From Symsagittifera roscoffensis (Eukaryota > Xenacoelomorpha > Acoela > Convolutidae), in NCBI RefSeq assembly GCF_963678635.1, contig NC_087062.1:2604001-2668000 (forward strand): 64,000 nucleotides of DNA, written 5' to 3'. A program made the translations under genes and the position numbers. Within the stretch, counting starts at the first letter, position 1; each line of letters opens with the position of its first letter. Of this stretch, positions 42,561 through 51,951 are shown in pieces. The notes beneath the pieces were generated by a model, which was not told where the DNA came from, ran no database searches, and saw only the letters and a list, made by a program, of their open reading frames with translations.

Positions 42561-45188
42561 TTAAAAGTTTTCAGAGTTTGAGACCGTAGAGTTGTATCTA
42601 GTATGGAAATTATCTGCCTCTATTCTTACATCGGTATCGATGCCCGAGGATATGTCGCTATCGATGTCATCCTGAGTATTACTGGTCCCTTCTACCAATG
42701 GTGGCGATACCCATGCGGTCCTTATCGCCTGAGAGGAAGGTGTTGAGAATTCGTCTTGAGTGGTTTCAGCAACCAAAATCGTATGACGTGGGATCTCGTC
42801 AATGGGTGTAAGATAATCCGAGGGAGACGTCGTACAGAATGAAGGAATTTGTTTCGGGCTCTTTGCACCGGAAAACGTAATAAGTGGTTCGTCATCGGAG
42901 TCTACTGCACTAATGGTCTCCGTACCGAGTGTCACTTGGTCGATGAACCGTCTCTCGCCAAAGAATTTCGGGGGTCCTGGGTTTCTTCTTACACGATGTT
43001 TTGAAGATATCGGGGTTTTTGGTGTCTCCACTGTCTTCTCCGGAGAGCTATCCACTCGAATTGGGTCGTCGCTTGTGCCCGTTGGTATATTGAATGTTGT
43101 CTCAGTGTTTGTCTGGCTTTGTATGGTACTCCTTGGTTGATCTAAATCACTATGTAGGTTAACAGTTGGTGTATTATATACAATTTCCGTTTCCGTACCC
43201 AAGTAGTCGTCAATGACTTTATCCCAAAGGTCTAACGTTAACGACGAATCTAGATTATTATAGTCGAATTTTGAAACTTTCGAGTTCGTGAAGAATGATC
43301 TCCTCTTTTTGCTTGAATTTCCACCCGTTGGTGTGGAGTTCATCGATGGGCCTCCTATATTTGAGTCTCGTCTCTTGCAAGGGGAGTTTCTTTTTCGCTT
43401 GCCTGCTAAATCATTACTATTAATTAGCGGTTTCGGTCTTGCCGTGAAGGTCTTAGGAGCTGCCGGTTGGGTTTTGTTAAAAGCTAAGTCCGATTTTCTT
43501 ATCTTATGTCCGTTATCTAATGTGACCGTATGTTTCGTGTCTGACAAAGGTTTACTCCCTAAAGGTTTAAAATAAGGTTCTCCTTCCCTCCTGTTAACTG
43601 TTTTCCTAAACCAGTTACCTCCATGGCTGAAGGGATTCGACAGTGGGGCTCGCTGAAGGTTTCTATCTACTTTGTTAGCGGGGTCGCTCTCATAGCCTCT
43701 TTCCTCAATTGTTCTGTCTTCCAGGTAGCCATCTTCAAACGCGTCATCAGCCCCCCAGTCTTGTGCTCTGTCCTTCGATATGATTGATTTCCCCTTATCT
43801 AAACTAATTGCGTGAGAGACCAAAGATTTCCAGAACGTATTGGGAGATCTATTAAAATGTTTTGAGAACGGAGAGCATCCAATGGATGATTGTTTCGTCG
43901 AGCGTATGTTCCAAATAATTTTATCAATAGCCGTATTTAAGGATGGTTTTGGATCGTTGAACGACATTGCCAGAAGCTTAGCTTTGACCGTGTAAATGAG
44001 TCTTTCTACTACTCCATTGGATCTATGATCGCCAACCGTACATAGAATAAGATTAATGTTGTTCTTCTCACAGAAGTTTCTAAAATCAAACGAAGTAAAA
44101 CATGACCCATGGTCGGCTCTAATGGACTTTGGAAATCCGTGAAGATGGCAGTAATCTGTCATGAAGTTTAAAATTGAAGAAGTCGAAGTGTTGTTTACTA
44201 CCTTCGCCGACGGGAACTTTGAAAAGCGGTCAATGCATAACAAGAGATATTTTGCGTTACCCCAGCTCTTGTCCAATGGGCCGGCAAAGTCGAAATCTAC
44301 TTCTTCATTTGGTTCGGTCAGGTTCGGTAATTTCTCAGTCTTGTTCGTCCCTAGTAAAACTTTTAGGTTCTTACCGGCCATTATGCACTGAGTGCAATTC
44401 TTTCCATGATGGTATATCTCTCTGTATAGATGTGGCCACCAAATGTTTTCTGCCAAGGCTTTCATCCCAAACTGCCCTGGATGAGTCTCGTGAAGGAGTG
44501 ACAGGAAAGGTGATCGTAATGCAGCCGGCACTATCAGTTTATTATCGTTGAATAACAGCCCTTCTTTCACATGTATATCCCTCTGGAAGTTCTTTAAGTA
44601 GGCTCCGAATTTATCCAATGGTTTGCCTTCGTGTACCGCCTTCTTTACTTCTTTGAGGATTTTGTCTTCGTCCGTCATGAGTTTAATCAGCTTATTCGAA
44701 CAATGGTCTGATAGTGATAACGGGTTGTCTGGCAATCTGAGATCTCCCTTGTATTTGGCCAACAGTTTTTTGTGTATGTCTGACATTATGTCGTTATTAA
44801 AGTTCAAGAAGATTCCTTTCTTTTTTGCCCTGAGGGAAATTTTTAACAAGTTGACTGATGTAATAAATTCTTGTAATTGTTTTTCTTGATCTGAATTTAA
44901 TGACTGATTGAATAATAATACTGATTGGGCAAGAAAAAATAAGAAAGTTTTGTCTGATAGGTAAAAATAATTGAAATCAAATTTTGATAAGTTTAAAGGA
45001 ACACAACCGCTTGTGCAAGACTCTGAACGCGAGTGATTGGAATTACAAATTCTGATAGTGTCGTTTACGTAATTCAGAATATTCGAGAAGAACGACCGTT
45101 GGATGCTTTGTGATAAATCTTTCTTTCCACCCATTGGATTATTGCAATCCAAGTTACTAATCGTATTTACATCCAATGGATAATACAC
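42561..45188 (-). CDS. Element 2 Pol, integrase part (copy 1)
   Basis: This frame is the direct in-frame continuation of the upstream gag-pol ORF after one TAA (45243-45245). It is open from 45242, and GTG at 45188 is only a nominal start. From the GTG, the HHCC zinc-binding region spans residues about 233-268 (LLHETHPGQF; CTQC), with catalytic D300 (VDFDFAGP), D359 (RADHG) and E395 (VVERL), giving D-35-E. A C-terminal KHTVTLDNGHKIRKSDLAF motif (near 570-590) parallels HTITLANGSVLRKSG in element 1. A Ser/Asp-rich tail of about 250 residues follows. It has no ATG near its start, so it needs stop readthrough to be made. Confidence 0.92.
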   Translation of the reverse strand: MYYPLDVNTISNLDCNNPMGGKKDLSQSIQRSFFSNILNYVNDTIRICNSNHSRSESCTSGCVPLNLSKFDFNYFYLSDKTFLFFLAQSVLLFNQSLNSDQEKQLQEFITSVNLLKISLRAKKKGIFLNFNNDIMSDIHKKLLAKYKGDLRLPDNPLSLSDHCSNKLIKLMTDEDKILKEVKKAVHEGKPLDKFGAYLKNFQRDIHVKEGLLFNDNKLIVPAALRSPFLSLLHETHPGQFGMKALAENIWWPHLYREIYHHGKNCTQCIMAGKNLKVLLGTNKTEKLPNLTEPNEEVDFDFAGPLDKSWGNAKYLLLCIDRFSKFPSAKVVNNTSTSSILNFMTDYCHLHGFPKSIRADHGSCFTSFDFRNFCEKNNINLILCTVGDHRSNGVVERLIYTVKAKLLAMSFNDPKPSLNTAIDKIIWNIRSTKQSSIGCSPFSKHFNRSPNTFWKSLVSHAISLDKGKSIISKDRAQDWGADDAFEDGYLEDRTIEERGYESDPANKVDRNLQRAPLSNPFSHGGNWFRKTVNRREGEPYFKPLGSKPLSDTKHTVTLDNGHKIRKSDLAFNKTQPAAPKTFTARPKPLINSNDLAGKRKRNSPCKRRDSNIGGPSMNSTPTGGNSSKKRRSFFTNSKVSKFDYNNLDSSLTLDLWDKVIDDYLGTETEIVYNTPTVNLHSDLDQPRSTIQSQTNTETTFNIPTGTSDDPIRVDSSPEKTVETPKTPISSKHRVRRNPGPPKFFGERRFIDQVTLGTETISAVDSDDEPLITFSGAKSPKQIPSFCTTSPSDYLTPIDEIPRHTILVAETTQDEFSTPSSQAIRTAWVSPPLVEGTSNTQDDIDSDISSGIDTDVRIEADNFHTRYNSTVSNSENF

Positions 45189-45242
45189 TTCGTTCTTTTT
45201 ACAATTATTCTTTTTACCCTCGTTATTTACAGAGAGGTTTTC

Positions 45243-48200
45243 TTAAATCTTTTGTACTGTCGCCACTACAAATTCGCTATCGTAGTGTGATGTAGGGAGT
45301 GCTTTACCTGAAGGTAGTCTCGACAGTAAATCTGTAAATCCCATTTCTTTTCCCGGAATGTGCTTGATCTTAAAATTAAATGGTAACAGTCGATTTACCC
45401 AACGGGTTAATCTGCTATGCATAGTTTTGTTGCTCTGGTTTGCATTTAATGCTGATAATAATGCCTTATGGTCCGTCACACTTTCAAATTCGGCACCATA
45501 CAAGTAATTTTTAAAATGTTCTGTAGCCCAGACTACTCCCAACAACTCAAGTTCATTTGTAGAATATTTACTTTCGTGGTTGTTCAAAAATCGGGAGGCG
45601 AATGCTATTGTTACCCAATTTTCTCCATCCCATTGTTCTAGGGTAGCTCCTAAGCCGTTATGGGAAGCGTCTGTTTTTAGTCTTGACATCCTTTTTATGT
45701 CGAAGTGGTTGTTCTCTGTTATCTTCACTATCTGTTGTTTTAATTCTTCAAATGCTTTAGTATGTTCGTCATTCCATTGGTAGACTGATTTCTTTACAAG
45801 AAGTGGTCGTAGGGGGGAACTTAGGGCGGACAAATTCGGGACGAATTTCATATATTGATTGATCGATCCAAAGAAAGACCTAAGTTCAGATATGTTTTTG
45901 GGGTTTGGTAGGTTTTTAATCGAATCTGACTTTCCCACCAATGGTTTCACGCCCGATTTTGATATCTTGAAACCTAGCCACTCTATTTCTTTTTGGAAGA
46001 ATGCACATTTCTCCCATTTTACCGCCATGTTCTTGTTGTCCAAAATGTTTAAAATGTTAGTTAGTATCGCTTTGTGTTCATTTAATGAACCTTTCGAAGC
46101 TATTAAAATGTCGTCAATATAACAATTTGTAAAAGGAATGTTTTTCAGTAAAGAATCCATTACCCTCTGGAATTCGTTTGGCATATCGCCCAATCCGTAA
46201 AATCCAGTTAAAAACCTGTAGGTTCCAGTGGTTTCGCCCCCCACGATACTAAAGTTACACTGTTTGCTAGTGTCTGTGCATAATTGTAGTTGGCTGTAAG
46301 CGTTCTTTAGATCTAGATTACTAAACCAAACTTCCCCTGAATCTTTGCTTGACAGTTGAAGAGCAATATTATCGATCAGTTCATGTATGTTTGGCATCTG
46401 GTACTTGTTCTTGAATATCTGATTATTTAATAGTTTCGAGTCTAGTGCCAACTTGATACTACCGTCTTTTTTTCTTGTAATCACAATTGGGCTTATAAAA
46501 CAATCTTCGTCGCATTTGTTCAACTTTATGATATGCCCCTCTTTTTCCATTCTATTTAGTTCCGTTTTTACGTTATCGAGTAGATGTAAGGGAACTCTTC
46601 TACCTTTGGTTTGGATAGGTTTGAATGGGGAATGGAAATGAGTAACTTTTCTGTCCGAAGGTATTTTTCCCACTCTGTTAAATAGCCCTTTGTACCTATG
46701 ATACAGATTAGGGGTCGTATCTGAATAATTATTTAACTTACACAACTCTGGGCGTGATATGTTGTTGACGGGTAGTAGAGGCTGTCGTTGGGCTATCTCT
46801 ATTCCAATTCTCGGGAGATTGTCGTTACCCAGAATGTTCCTCTCATGTCCAGAAGTGATAAAAAATGGAGTTTCGTCCGCGGTCCATCCATTGGATTGTA
46901 ACCTCACTACCACCTTCCCGATGATGTTGATTGTGTCGTTAGTGAATCCGCAGTATAGTTCCCTCGTTTTCTTCTCAACTGGCTGAATCTTCAACTGTGG
47001 ATTTCTCAGCTTCAATTCGTGAAGTACATTTTGTTTCAGGAAGCTCACTGGGCTTGCCGAATCCACTGGAATGTTCAAGTTGACTATCGCGTCGTCTCCT
47101 AAACCGATGTTGACAAGTTTCTTGGTTTCCAAGCCATTGGTATCGTAGATTGTTCTAATGTTGAGAACTGAATAGTCATCGTTATCACTTATCCCCTCTT
47201 CGGTCCAAGCGTTAATCACTCCACAAAAATTTTCTTCGCTTCTCATCTGAAGATCTTCTGGGGAATATGAACAATTCTGACTATTTACAGCTTCATCTAC
47301 AGTATTTACAGCGGGTTTTCTTCCTTTCGATTTACAAAGTCTTCCAAAATGTCCTTTATATTTACAAATATTACACACGATTTCTTTCGCCAGACACACA
47401 TTCAGATGACCCTTGGTAAACGCATTCCCGCATTTCATACAAGTATTTGATCTTTCTATGTTTAAGCTTGGTTCCTTTTTAACGTTGTTGAAGTTTTTGT
47501 ACCCTCTCCCACTATTTCCTGTCGTGTTGAAAGATCTCGTCATGTTGGTCAGTTTGAGGTGGTTATAGTAGCCTTTTTCGTCAATTATTGCTTGGTTTAG
47601 TGCATCCAATGGATTGAGAGTTTCTGAAAGTAGTCTACGTTGTAAGTCGCAGTTTTTCATGTTAAAAATAAATACGTCTCTGATCCACTCCTGTTCTGCA
47701 TTAATTCCAATTTCACATGATCTCGCCAAGTCTGATAACGCGCCCCAAAATTGTTCATAGGATTCTCTATCCTTTTGTTTCCTGCTCAATAGTTTGTATC
47801 GTTCAAATGTTATGTTGGTTGGTTTGATAAAAGCCAATTCTAGCATTTCGTAAAATTCCTTGAATGAGATTCCTAGGATTTTTACCCTTGGATGTTTCTG
47901 GGCGAAAACTCTTTTGCCTTCCGCTCCTAAGGCCAAGTATAGGATTGGACTTACTTTTTTATCGGCCTCGTATCTCCTCATTCCTCCGAATTTCCTCTTT
48001 TCTTCTGCTAGTCTTTTCTCTTCAGCGTGTTCATAGACTCGCATTGTTTCTTTGTTCCTGGCCTCCCTGGCTTTCCTCTGTTGGTCAGTTTCTGACTCCT
48101 GGGCACCTTCTAGGATCGGTAACGTCGTCTCCCCTTCCATTGGTTCTTTAAGGTTGTCTAAGTCTAGATTTTCCTTCGCGATAATGGCCAAATGGAATTG

Positions 48201-48299
48201 GTCTATCCAATTGTTCCATTGGGTGGGGGGTTCAACCGTGTGGTTCGGCCAAAAGGCGGGTATTCCCCTCAAGTTCGAATCAGTTGTTGACTGCGCCAT
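45243..48299 (-). CDS. Element 2 Gag-Protease-RT-RNase H (copy 1, 1018 codons)
   Basis: Gag carries LLSRKQKDRESYEQF near 170-184 and two zinc knuckles (287-302, a C-x2-C-x7-H-x3-C variant; 309-322, classical). The protease site reads VDSASP (D413), with Ala where Gly or Thr is usual. RT has NKYQMPN near 631, NLDLKNAYSQL near 661 and YIDD at 727-730. RNase H has TDASHNGLG near 877 and TDHKALLSAL later. It ends in TAA at 45243-45245, where element 1 has a sense codon. The start ATG is shared with the LTR end, and codons 1-3 (Met-Ala-Gln) are the primer binding site. Confidence 0.94.
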   Translation of the reverse strand: MAQSTTDSNLRGIPAFWPNHTVEPPTQWNNWIDQFHLAIIAKENLDLDNLKEPMEGETTLPILEGAQESETDQQRKAREARNKETMRVYEHAEEKRLAEEKRKFGGMRRYEADKKVSPILYLALGAEGKRVFAQKHPRVKILGISFKEFYEMLELAFIKPTNITFERYKLLSRKQKDRESYEQFWGALSDLARSCEIGINAEQEWIRDVFIFNMKNCDLQRRLLSETLNPLDALNQAIIDEKGYYNHLKLTNMTRSFNTTGNSGRGYKNFNNVKKEPSLNIERSNTCMKCGNAFTKGHLNVCLAKEIVCNICKYKGHFGRLCKSKGRKPAVNTVDEAVNSQNCSYSPEDLQMRSEENFCGVINAWTEEGISDNDDYSVLNIRTIYDTNGLETKKLVNIGLGDDAIVNLNIPVDSASPVSFLKQNVLHELKLRNPQLKIQPVEKKTRELYCGFTNDTINIIGKVVVRLQSNGWTADETPFFITSGHERNILGNDNLPRIGIEIAQRQPLLPVNNISRPELCKLNNYSDTTPNLYHRYKGLFNRVGKIPSDRKVTHFHSPFKPIQTKGRRVPLHLLDNVKTELNRMEKEGHIIKLNKCDEDCFISPIVITRKKDGSIKLALDSKLLNNQIFKNKYQMPNIHELIDNIALQLSSKDSGEVWFSNLDLKNAYSQLQLCTDTSKQCNFSIVGGETTGTYRFLTGFYGLGDMPNEFQRVMDSLLKNIPFTNCYIDDILIASKGSLNEHKAILTNILNILDNKNMAVKWEKCAFFQKEIEWLGFKISKSGVKPLVGKSDSIKNLPNPKNISELRSFFGSINQYMKFVPNLSALSSPLRPLLVKKSVYQWNDEHTKAFEELKQQIVKITENNHFDIKRMSRLKTDASHNGLGATLEQWDGENWVTIAFASRFLNNHESKYSTNELELLGVVWATEHFKNYLYGAEFESVTDHKALLSALNANQSNKTMHSRLTRWVNRLLPFNFKIKHIPGKEMGFTDLLSRLPSGKALPTSHYDSEFVVATVQKI
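48283..48298 (-). other. Primer binding site of element 2, probably tRNA-Ser
   Basis: TGGCGCAGTCAACAAC follows the 5' LTR directly; the first ten bases match the expected complement of a tRNA-Ser end (GACTGCG-CCA). The same site occurs in copy 2 at 54992-55007. Confidence 0.6.
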
Positions 48300-48510
48300 A
48301 ATAAAGAGTTAAGATGTACCACTGGTAGCTATTATATCTAACTAAGTTAAAAGAGAATAAAAGTATTGGTTGAATTAAAACCGACTGTAGTCTAAAAAGA
48401 GCAACTAGTGAGTCGAAGTCCACTGGACTTCGTAGAGTTAACATTGACTGGTACGTAATTAGATAATAGAGGTCAAGGTTATAACATACTAAAAATACTG
48501 AATCACAACA
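48299..48510 (-). repeat. Element 2 5' LTR (copy 1)
   Basis: It is 212 bp and identical, as far as I can read, to the LTR at 55008-55219, of which it is the duplicate. Confidence 0.92.
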
Positions 48511-48860
48511 GTCATGGCCTAATGAGTCTGCATACCAATTTTTGTAGCAATCGGACAATGTGAACAGGAAGCGAGCGGCGGGTCAGGCCTCATTTTATCA
48601 GAGAATCAGATTCAGCACGGTTGCAATGGATAACATGGGACCCTTGAAAATGGCGACGGGCACCAGGACGAGGCCCGTGCTTGTACTGATTGATCTATTC
48701 ACGATAAATGCGTTTGCAGTTCCCCTGGTGTCAACGGATTCTGCCGACGTGGCTTGCGAGAAAATGGAGAATTGGGCATTGAATTTCGACGCTCCCAATG
48801 TCTTCTGCACAGATCAAAGAAGAAATTTTGGTGGTAAATTGATTCAAGAGATATGTTTTG
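48511..48860 (+). pseudogene. Older gypsy integrase fragment (duplicated copy)
   Basis: The frame contains MDNMGP (first catalytic Asp), LVLIDLFTINAFAVPLVST and NVFCTDQRRNF (second Asp), as in gypsy integrase cores. It stops at the duplication junction 48860/48861, where sequence switches to the element 2 LTR. Its intact counterpart continues at 55570. Confidence 0.8.
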
Positions 48861-49269
48861 GGTTATAACATACTAAAAATACTGAATCACAACATTCCCC
48901 AGTGCACAAAAATTAATATCTGCCCGCTCAACGATGTAGCCAATATCACACATATACTCCATCTCCCCTCGCTCCACCAGGGCCAAAGAAGAAACAAAAC
49001 GTAACCGCATTTAGCACCAATGGATTTTTAAATAGAGTAAAAATTACAATGGAGGTAATTATATGGTAATATATACAGGCTACTTACAGGTTTACACAGA
49101 TATCAACACTGAATGTACAAAATGATATGTACAATTGGGGTTATGTAGCATTTGTACAATTAAAGCAAACTAACTAACTCACTAACTAGGTAAATAATAA
49201 AAAAAAAAGTTCTGGGTATCCAATGGATAAAAGCTAAGTCAAATACGTAACATGTCGTGTTACCACAGT

Positions 49270-51897
49270 TTAAAAGTTTTCAGAGTTTGAGACCGTAGAG
49301 TTGTATCTAGTATGGAAATTATCTGCCTCTATTCTTACATCGGTATCGATGCCCGAGGATATGTCGCTATCGATGTCATCCTGAGTATTACTGGTCCCTT
49401 CTACCAATGGTGGCGATACCCATGCGGTCCTTATCGCCTGAGAGGAAGGTGTTGAGAATTCGTCTTGAGTGGTTTCAGCAACCAAAATCGTATGACGTGG
49501 GATCTCGTCAATGGGTGTAAGATAATCCGAGGGAGACGTCGTACAGAATGAAGGAATTTGTTTCGGGCTCTTTGCACCGGAAAACGTAATAAGTGGTTCG
49601 TCATCGGAGTCTACTGCACTAATGGTCTCCGTACCGAGTGTCACTTGGTCGATGAACCGTCTCTCGCCAAAGAATTTCGGGGGTCCTGGGTTTCTTCTTA
49701 CACGATGTTTTGAAGATATCGGGGTTTTTGGTGTCTCCACTGTCTTCTCCGGAGAGCTATCCACTCGAATTGGGTCGTCGCTTGTGCCCGTTGGTATATT
49801 GAATGTTGTCTCAGTGTTTGTCTGGCTTTGTATGGTACTCCTTGGTTGATCTAAATCACTATGTAGGTTAACAGTTGGTGTATTATATACAATTTCCGTT
49901 TCCGTACCCAAGTAGTCGTCAATGACTTTATCCCAAAGGTCTAACGTTAACGACGAATCTAGATTATTATAGTCGAATTTTGAACCTTTCGAGTTCGTGA
50001 AGAATGATCTCCTCTTTTTGCTTGAATTTCCACCAGTTGGTGTGGAGTTCATCGATGGGCCTCCTATATTTGAGTCTCGTCTCTTGCAAGGGGAGTTTCT
50101 TTTTCGCTTGCCTGCTAAATCATTACTATTAATTAGCGGTTTCGGTCTTGCCGTGAAGGTCTTAGGAGCTGCCGGTTGGGTTTTGTTAAAAGCTAAGTCC
50201 GATTTTCTTATCTTATGTCCGTTATCTAATGTGACCGTATGTTTCGTGTCTGACAAAGGTTTACTCCCTAAAGGTTTAAAATAAGGTTCTCCTTCCCTCC
50301 TGTTAACTGTTTTCCTAAACCAGTTACCTCCATGGCTGAAGGGATTCGACAGTGGGGCTCGCTGAAGGTTTCTATCTACTTTGTTAGCGGGGTCGCTCTC
50401 ATAGCCTCTTTCCTCAATTGTTCTGTCTTCCAGGTAGCCATCTTCAAACGCGTCATCAGCCCCCCAGTCTTGTGCTCTGTCCTTCGATATGATTGATTTC
50501 CCCTTATCTAAACTAATTGCGTGAGAGACCAAAGATTTCCAGAACGTATTGGGAGATCTATTAAAATGTTTTGAGAACGGAGAGCATCCAATGGATGATT
50601 GTTTCGTCGAGCGTATGTTCCAAATAATTTTATCAATAGCCGTATTTAAGGATGGTTTTGGATCGTTGAACGACATTGCCAGAAGCTTAGCTTTGACCGT
50701 GTAAATGAGTCTTTCTACTACTCCATTGGATCTATGATCGCCAACCGTACATAGAATAAGATTAATGTTGTTCTTCTCACAGAAGTTTCTAAAATCAAAC
50801 GAAGTAAAACATGACCCATGGTCGGCTCTAATGGACTTTGGAAATCCGTGAAGATGGCAGTAATCTGTCATGAAGTTTAAAATTGAAGAAGTCGAAGTGT
50901 TGTTTACTACCTTCGCCGACGGGAACTTTGAAAAGCGGTCAATGCATAACAAGAGATATTTTGCGTTACCCCAGCTCTTGTCCAATGGGCCGGCAAAGTC
51001 GAAATCTACTTCTTCATTTGGTTCGGTCAGGTTCGGTAATTTCTCAGTCTTGTTCGTCCCTAGTAAAACTTTTAGGTTCTTACCGGCCATTATGCACTGA
51101 GTGCAATTCTTTCCATGATGGTATATCTCTCTGTATAGATGTGGCCACCAAATGTTTTCTGCCAAGGCTTTCATCCCAAACTGCCCTGGATGAGTCTCGT
51201 GAAGGAGTGACAGGAAAGGTGATCGTAATGCAGCCGGCACTATCAGTTTATTATCGTTGAATAACAGCCCTTCTTTCACATGTATATCCCTCTGGAAGTT
51301 CTTTAAGTAGGCTCCGAATTTATCCAATGGTTTGCCTTCGTGTACCGCCTTCTTTACTTCTTTGAGGATTTTGTCTTCGTCCGTCATGAGTTTAATCAGC
51401 TTATTCGAACAATGGTCTGATAGTGATAACGGGTTGTCTGGCAATCTGAGATCTCCCTTGTATTTGGCCAACAGTTTTTTGTGTATGTCTGACATTATGT
51501 CGTTATTAAAGTTCAAGAAGATTCCTTTCTTTTTTGCCCTGAGGGAAATTTTTAACAAGTTGACTGATGTAATAAATTCTTGTAATTGTTTTTCTTGATC
51601 TGAATTTAATGACTGATTGAATAATAATACTGATTGGGCAAGAAAAAATAAGAAAGTTTTGTCTGATAGGTAAAAATAATTGAAATCAAATTTTGATAAG
51701 TTTAAAGGAACACAACCGCTTGTGCAAGACTCTGAACGCGAGTGATTGGAATTACAAATTCTGATAGTGTCGTTTACGTAATTCAGAATATTCGAGAAGA
51801 ACGACCGTTGGATGCTTTGTGATAAATCTTTCTTTCCACCCATTGGATTATTGCAATCCAAGTTACTAATCGTATTTACATCCAATGGATAATACAC
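49270..51897 (-). CDS. Element 2 Pol, integrase part (copy 2)
   Basis: It has the same length (875 codons from the nominal GTG) and the same HHCC and D300/D359/E395 residues as 42561-45188. One visible change is SKVSKFDY to SKGSKFDY in the C-terminal tail. It is in frame with, and separated by one TAA from, the ORF at 51952-55008. Confidence 0.9.
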   Translation of the reverse strand: MYYPLDVNTISNLDCNNPMGGKKDLSQSIQRSFFSNILNYVNDTIRICNSNHSRSESCTSGCVPLNLSKFDFNYFYLSDKTFLFFLAQSVLLFNQSLNSDQEKQLQEFITSVNLLKISLRAKKKGIFLNFNNDIMSDIHKKLLAKYKGDLRLPDNPLSLSDHCSNKLIKLMTDEDKILKEVKKAVHEGKPLDKFGAYLKNFQRDIHVKEGLLFNDNKLIVPAALRSPFLSLLHETHPGQFGMKALAENIWWPHLYREIYHHGKNCTQCIMAGKNLKVLLGTNKTEKLPNLTEPNEEVDFDFAGPLDKSWGNAKYLLLCIDRFSKFPSAKVVNNTSTSSILNFMTDYCHLHGFPKSIRADHGSCFTSFDFRNFCEKNNINLILCTVGDHRSNGVVERLIYTVKAKLLAMSFNDPKPSLNTAIDKIIWNIRSTKQSSIGCSPFSKHFNRSPNTFWKSLVSHAISLDKGKSIISKDRAQDWGADDAFEDGYLEDRTIEERGYESDPANKVDRNLQRAPLSNPFSHGGNWFRKTVNRREGEPYFKPLGSKPLSDTKHTVTLDNGHKIRKSDLAFNKTQPAAPKTFTARPKPLINSNDLAGKRKRNSPCKRRDSNIGGPSMNSTPTGGNSSKKRRSFFTNSKGSKFDYNNLDSSLTLDLWDKVIDDYLGTETEIVYNTPTVNLHSDLDQPRSTIQSQTNTETTFNIPTGTSDDPIRVDSSPEKTVETPKTPISSKHRVRRNPGPPKFFGERRFIDQVTLGTETISAVDSDDEPLITFSGAKSPKQIPSFCTTSPSDYLTPIDEIPRHTILVAETTQDEFSTPSSQAIRTAWVSPPLVEGTSNTQDDIDSDISSGIDTDVRIEADNFHTRYNSTVSNSENF

Positions 51898-51951
51898 TTC
51901 GTTCTTTTTACAATTATTCTTTTTACCCTCGTTATTTACAGAGAGGTTTTC

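Larger units (their letters stand above)
41973..48510 (-). mobile_element. Ty3/gypsy LTR retrotransposon, element 2, copy 1
   Basis: LTRs of 212 bp lie at 41973-42184 (3') and 48299-48510 (5'). They begin TGTTGTGATT and end TTTATTA, differ at three positions, and are flanked by GTCAT (41968-41972 and 48511-48515). There is a primer binding site directly after the 5' LTR and a polypurine tract CTGGGGAA before the 3' LTR. Coding capacity is one frame broken by a single TAA. It belongs to the same broad lineage as element 1, sharing domain order, start-codon arrangement and protease and RT motif variants, but proteins and LTRs are clearly different. Confidence 0.95.
42151..48860. repeat. Tandem duplication unit 1 (6710 bp)
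   Basis: The unit runs from within the 3' LTR (GGTTATAAC) through element 2, its 5' LTR and 350 bp of the older integrase. It is followed directly by unit 2. The two units differ by a handful of substitutions and one A in a homopolymer near 42490. Confidence 0.93.
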
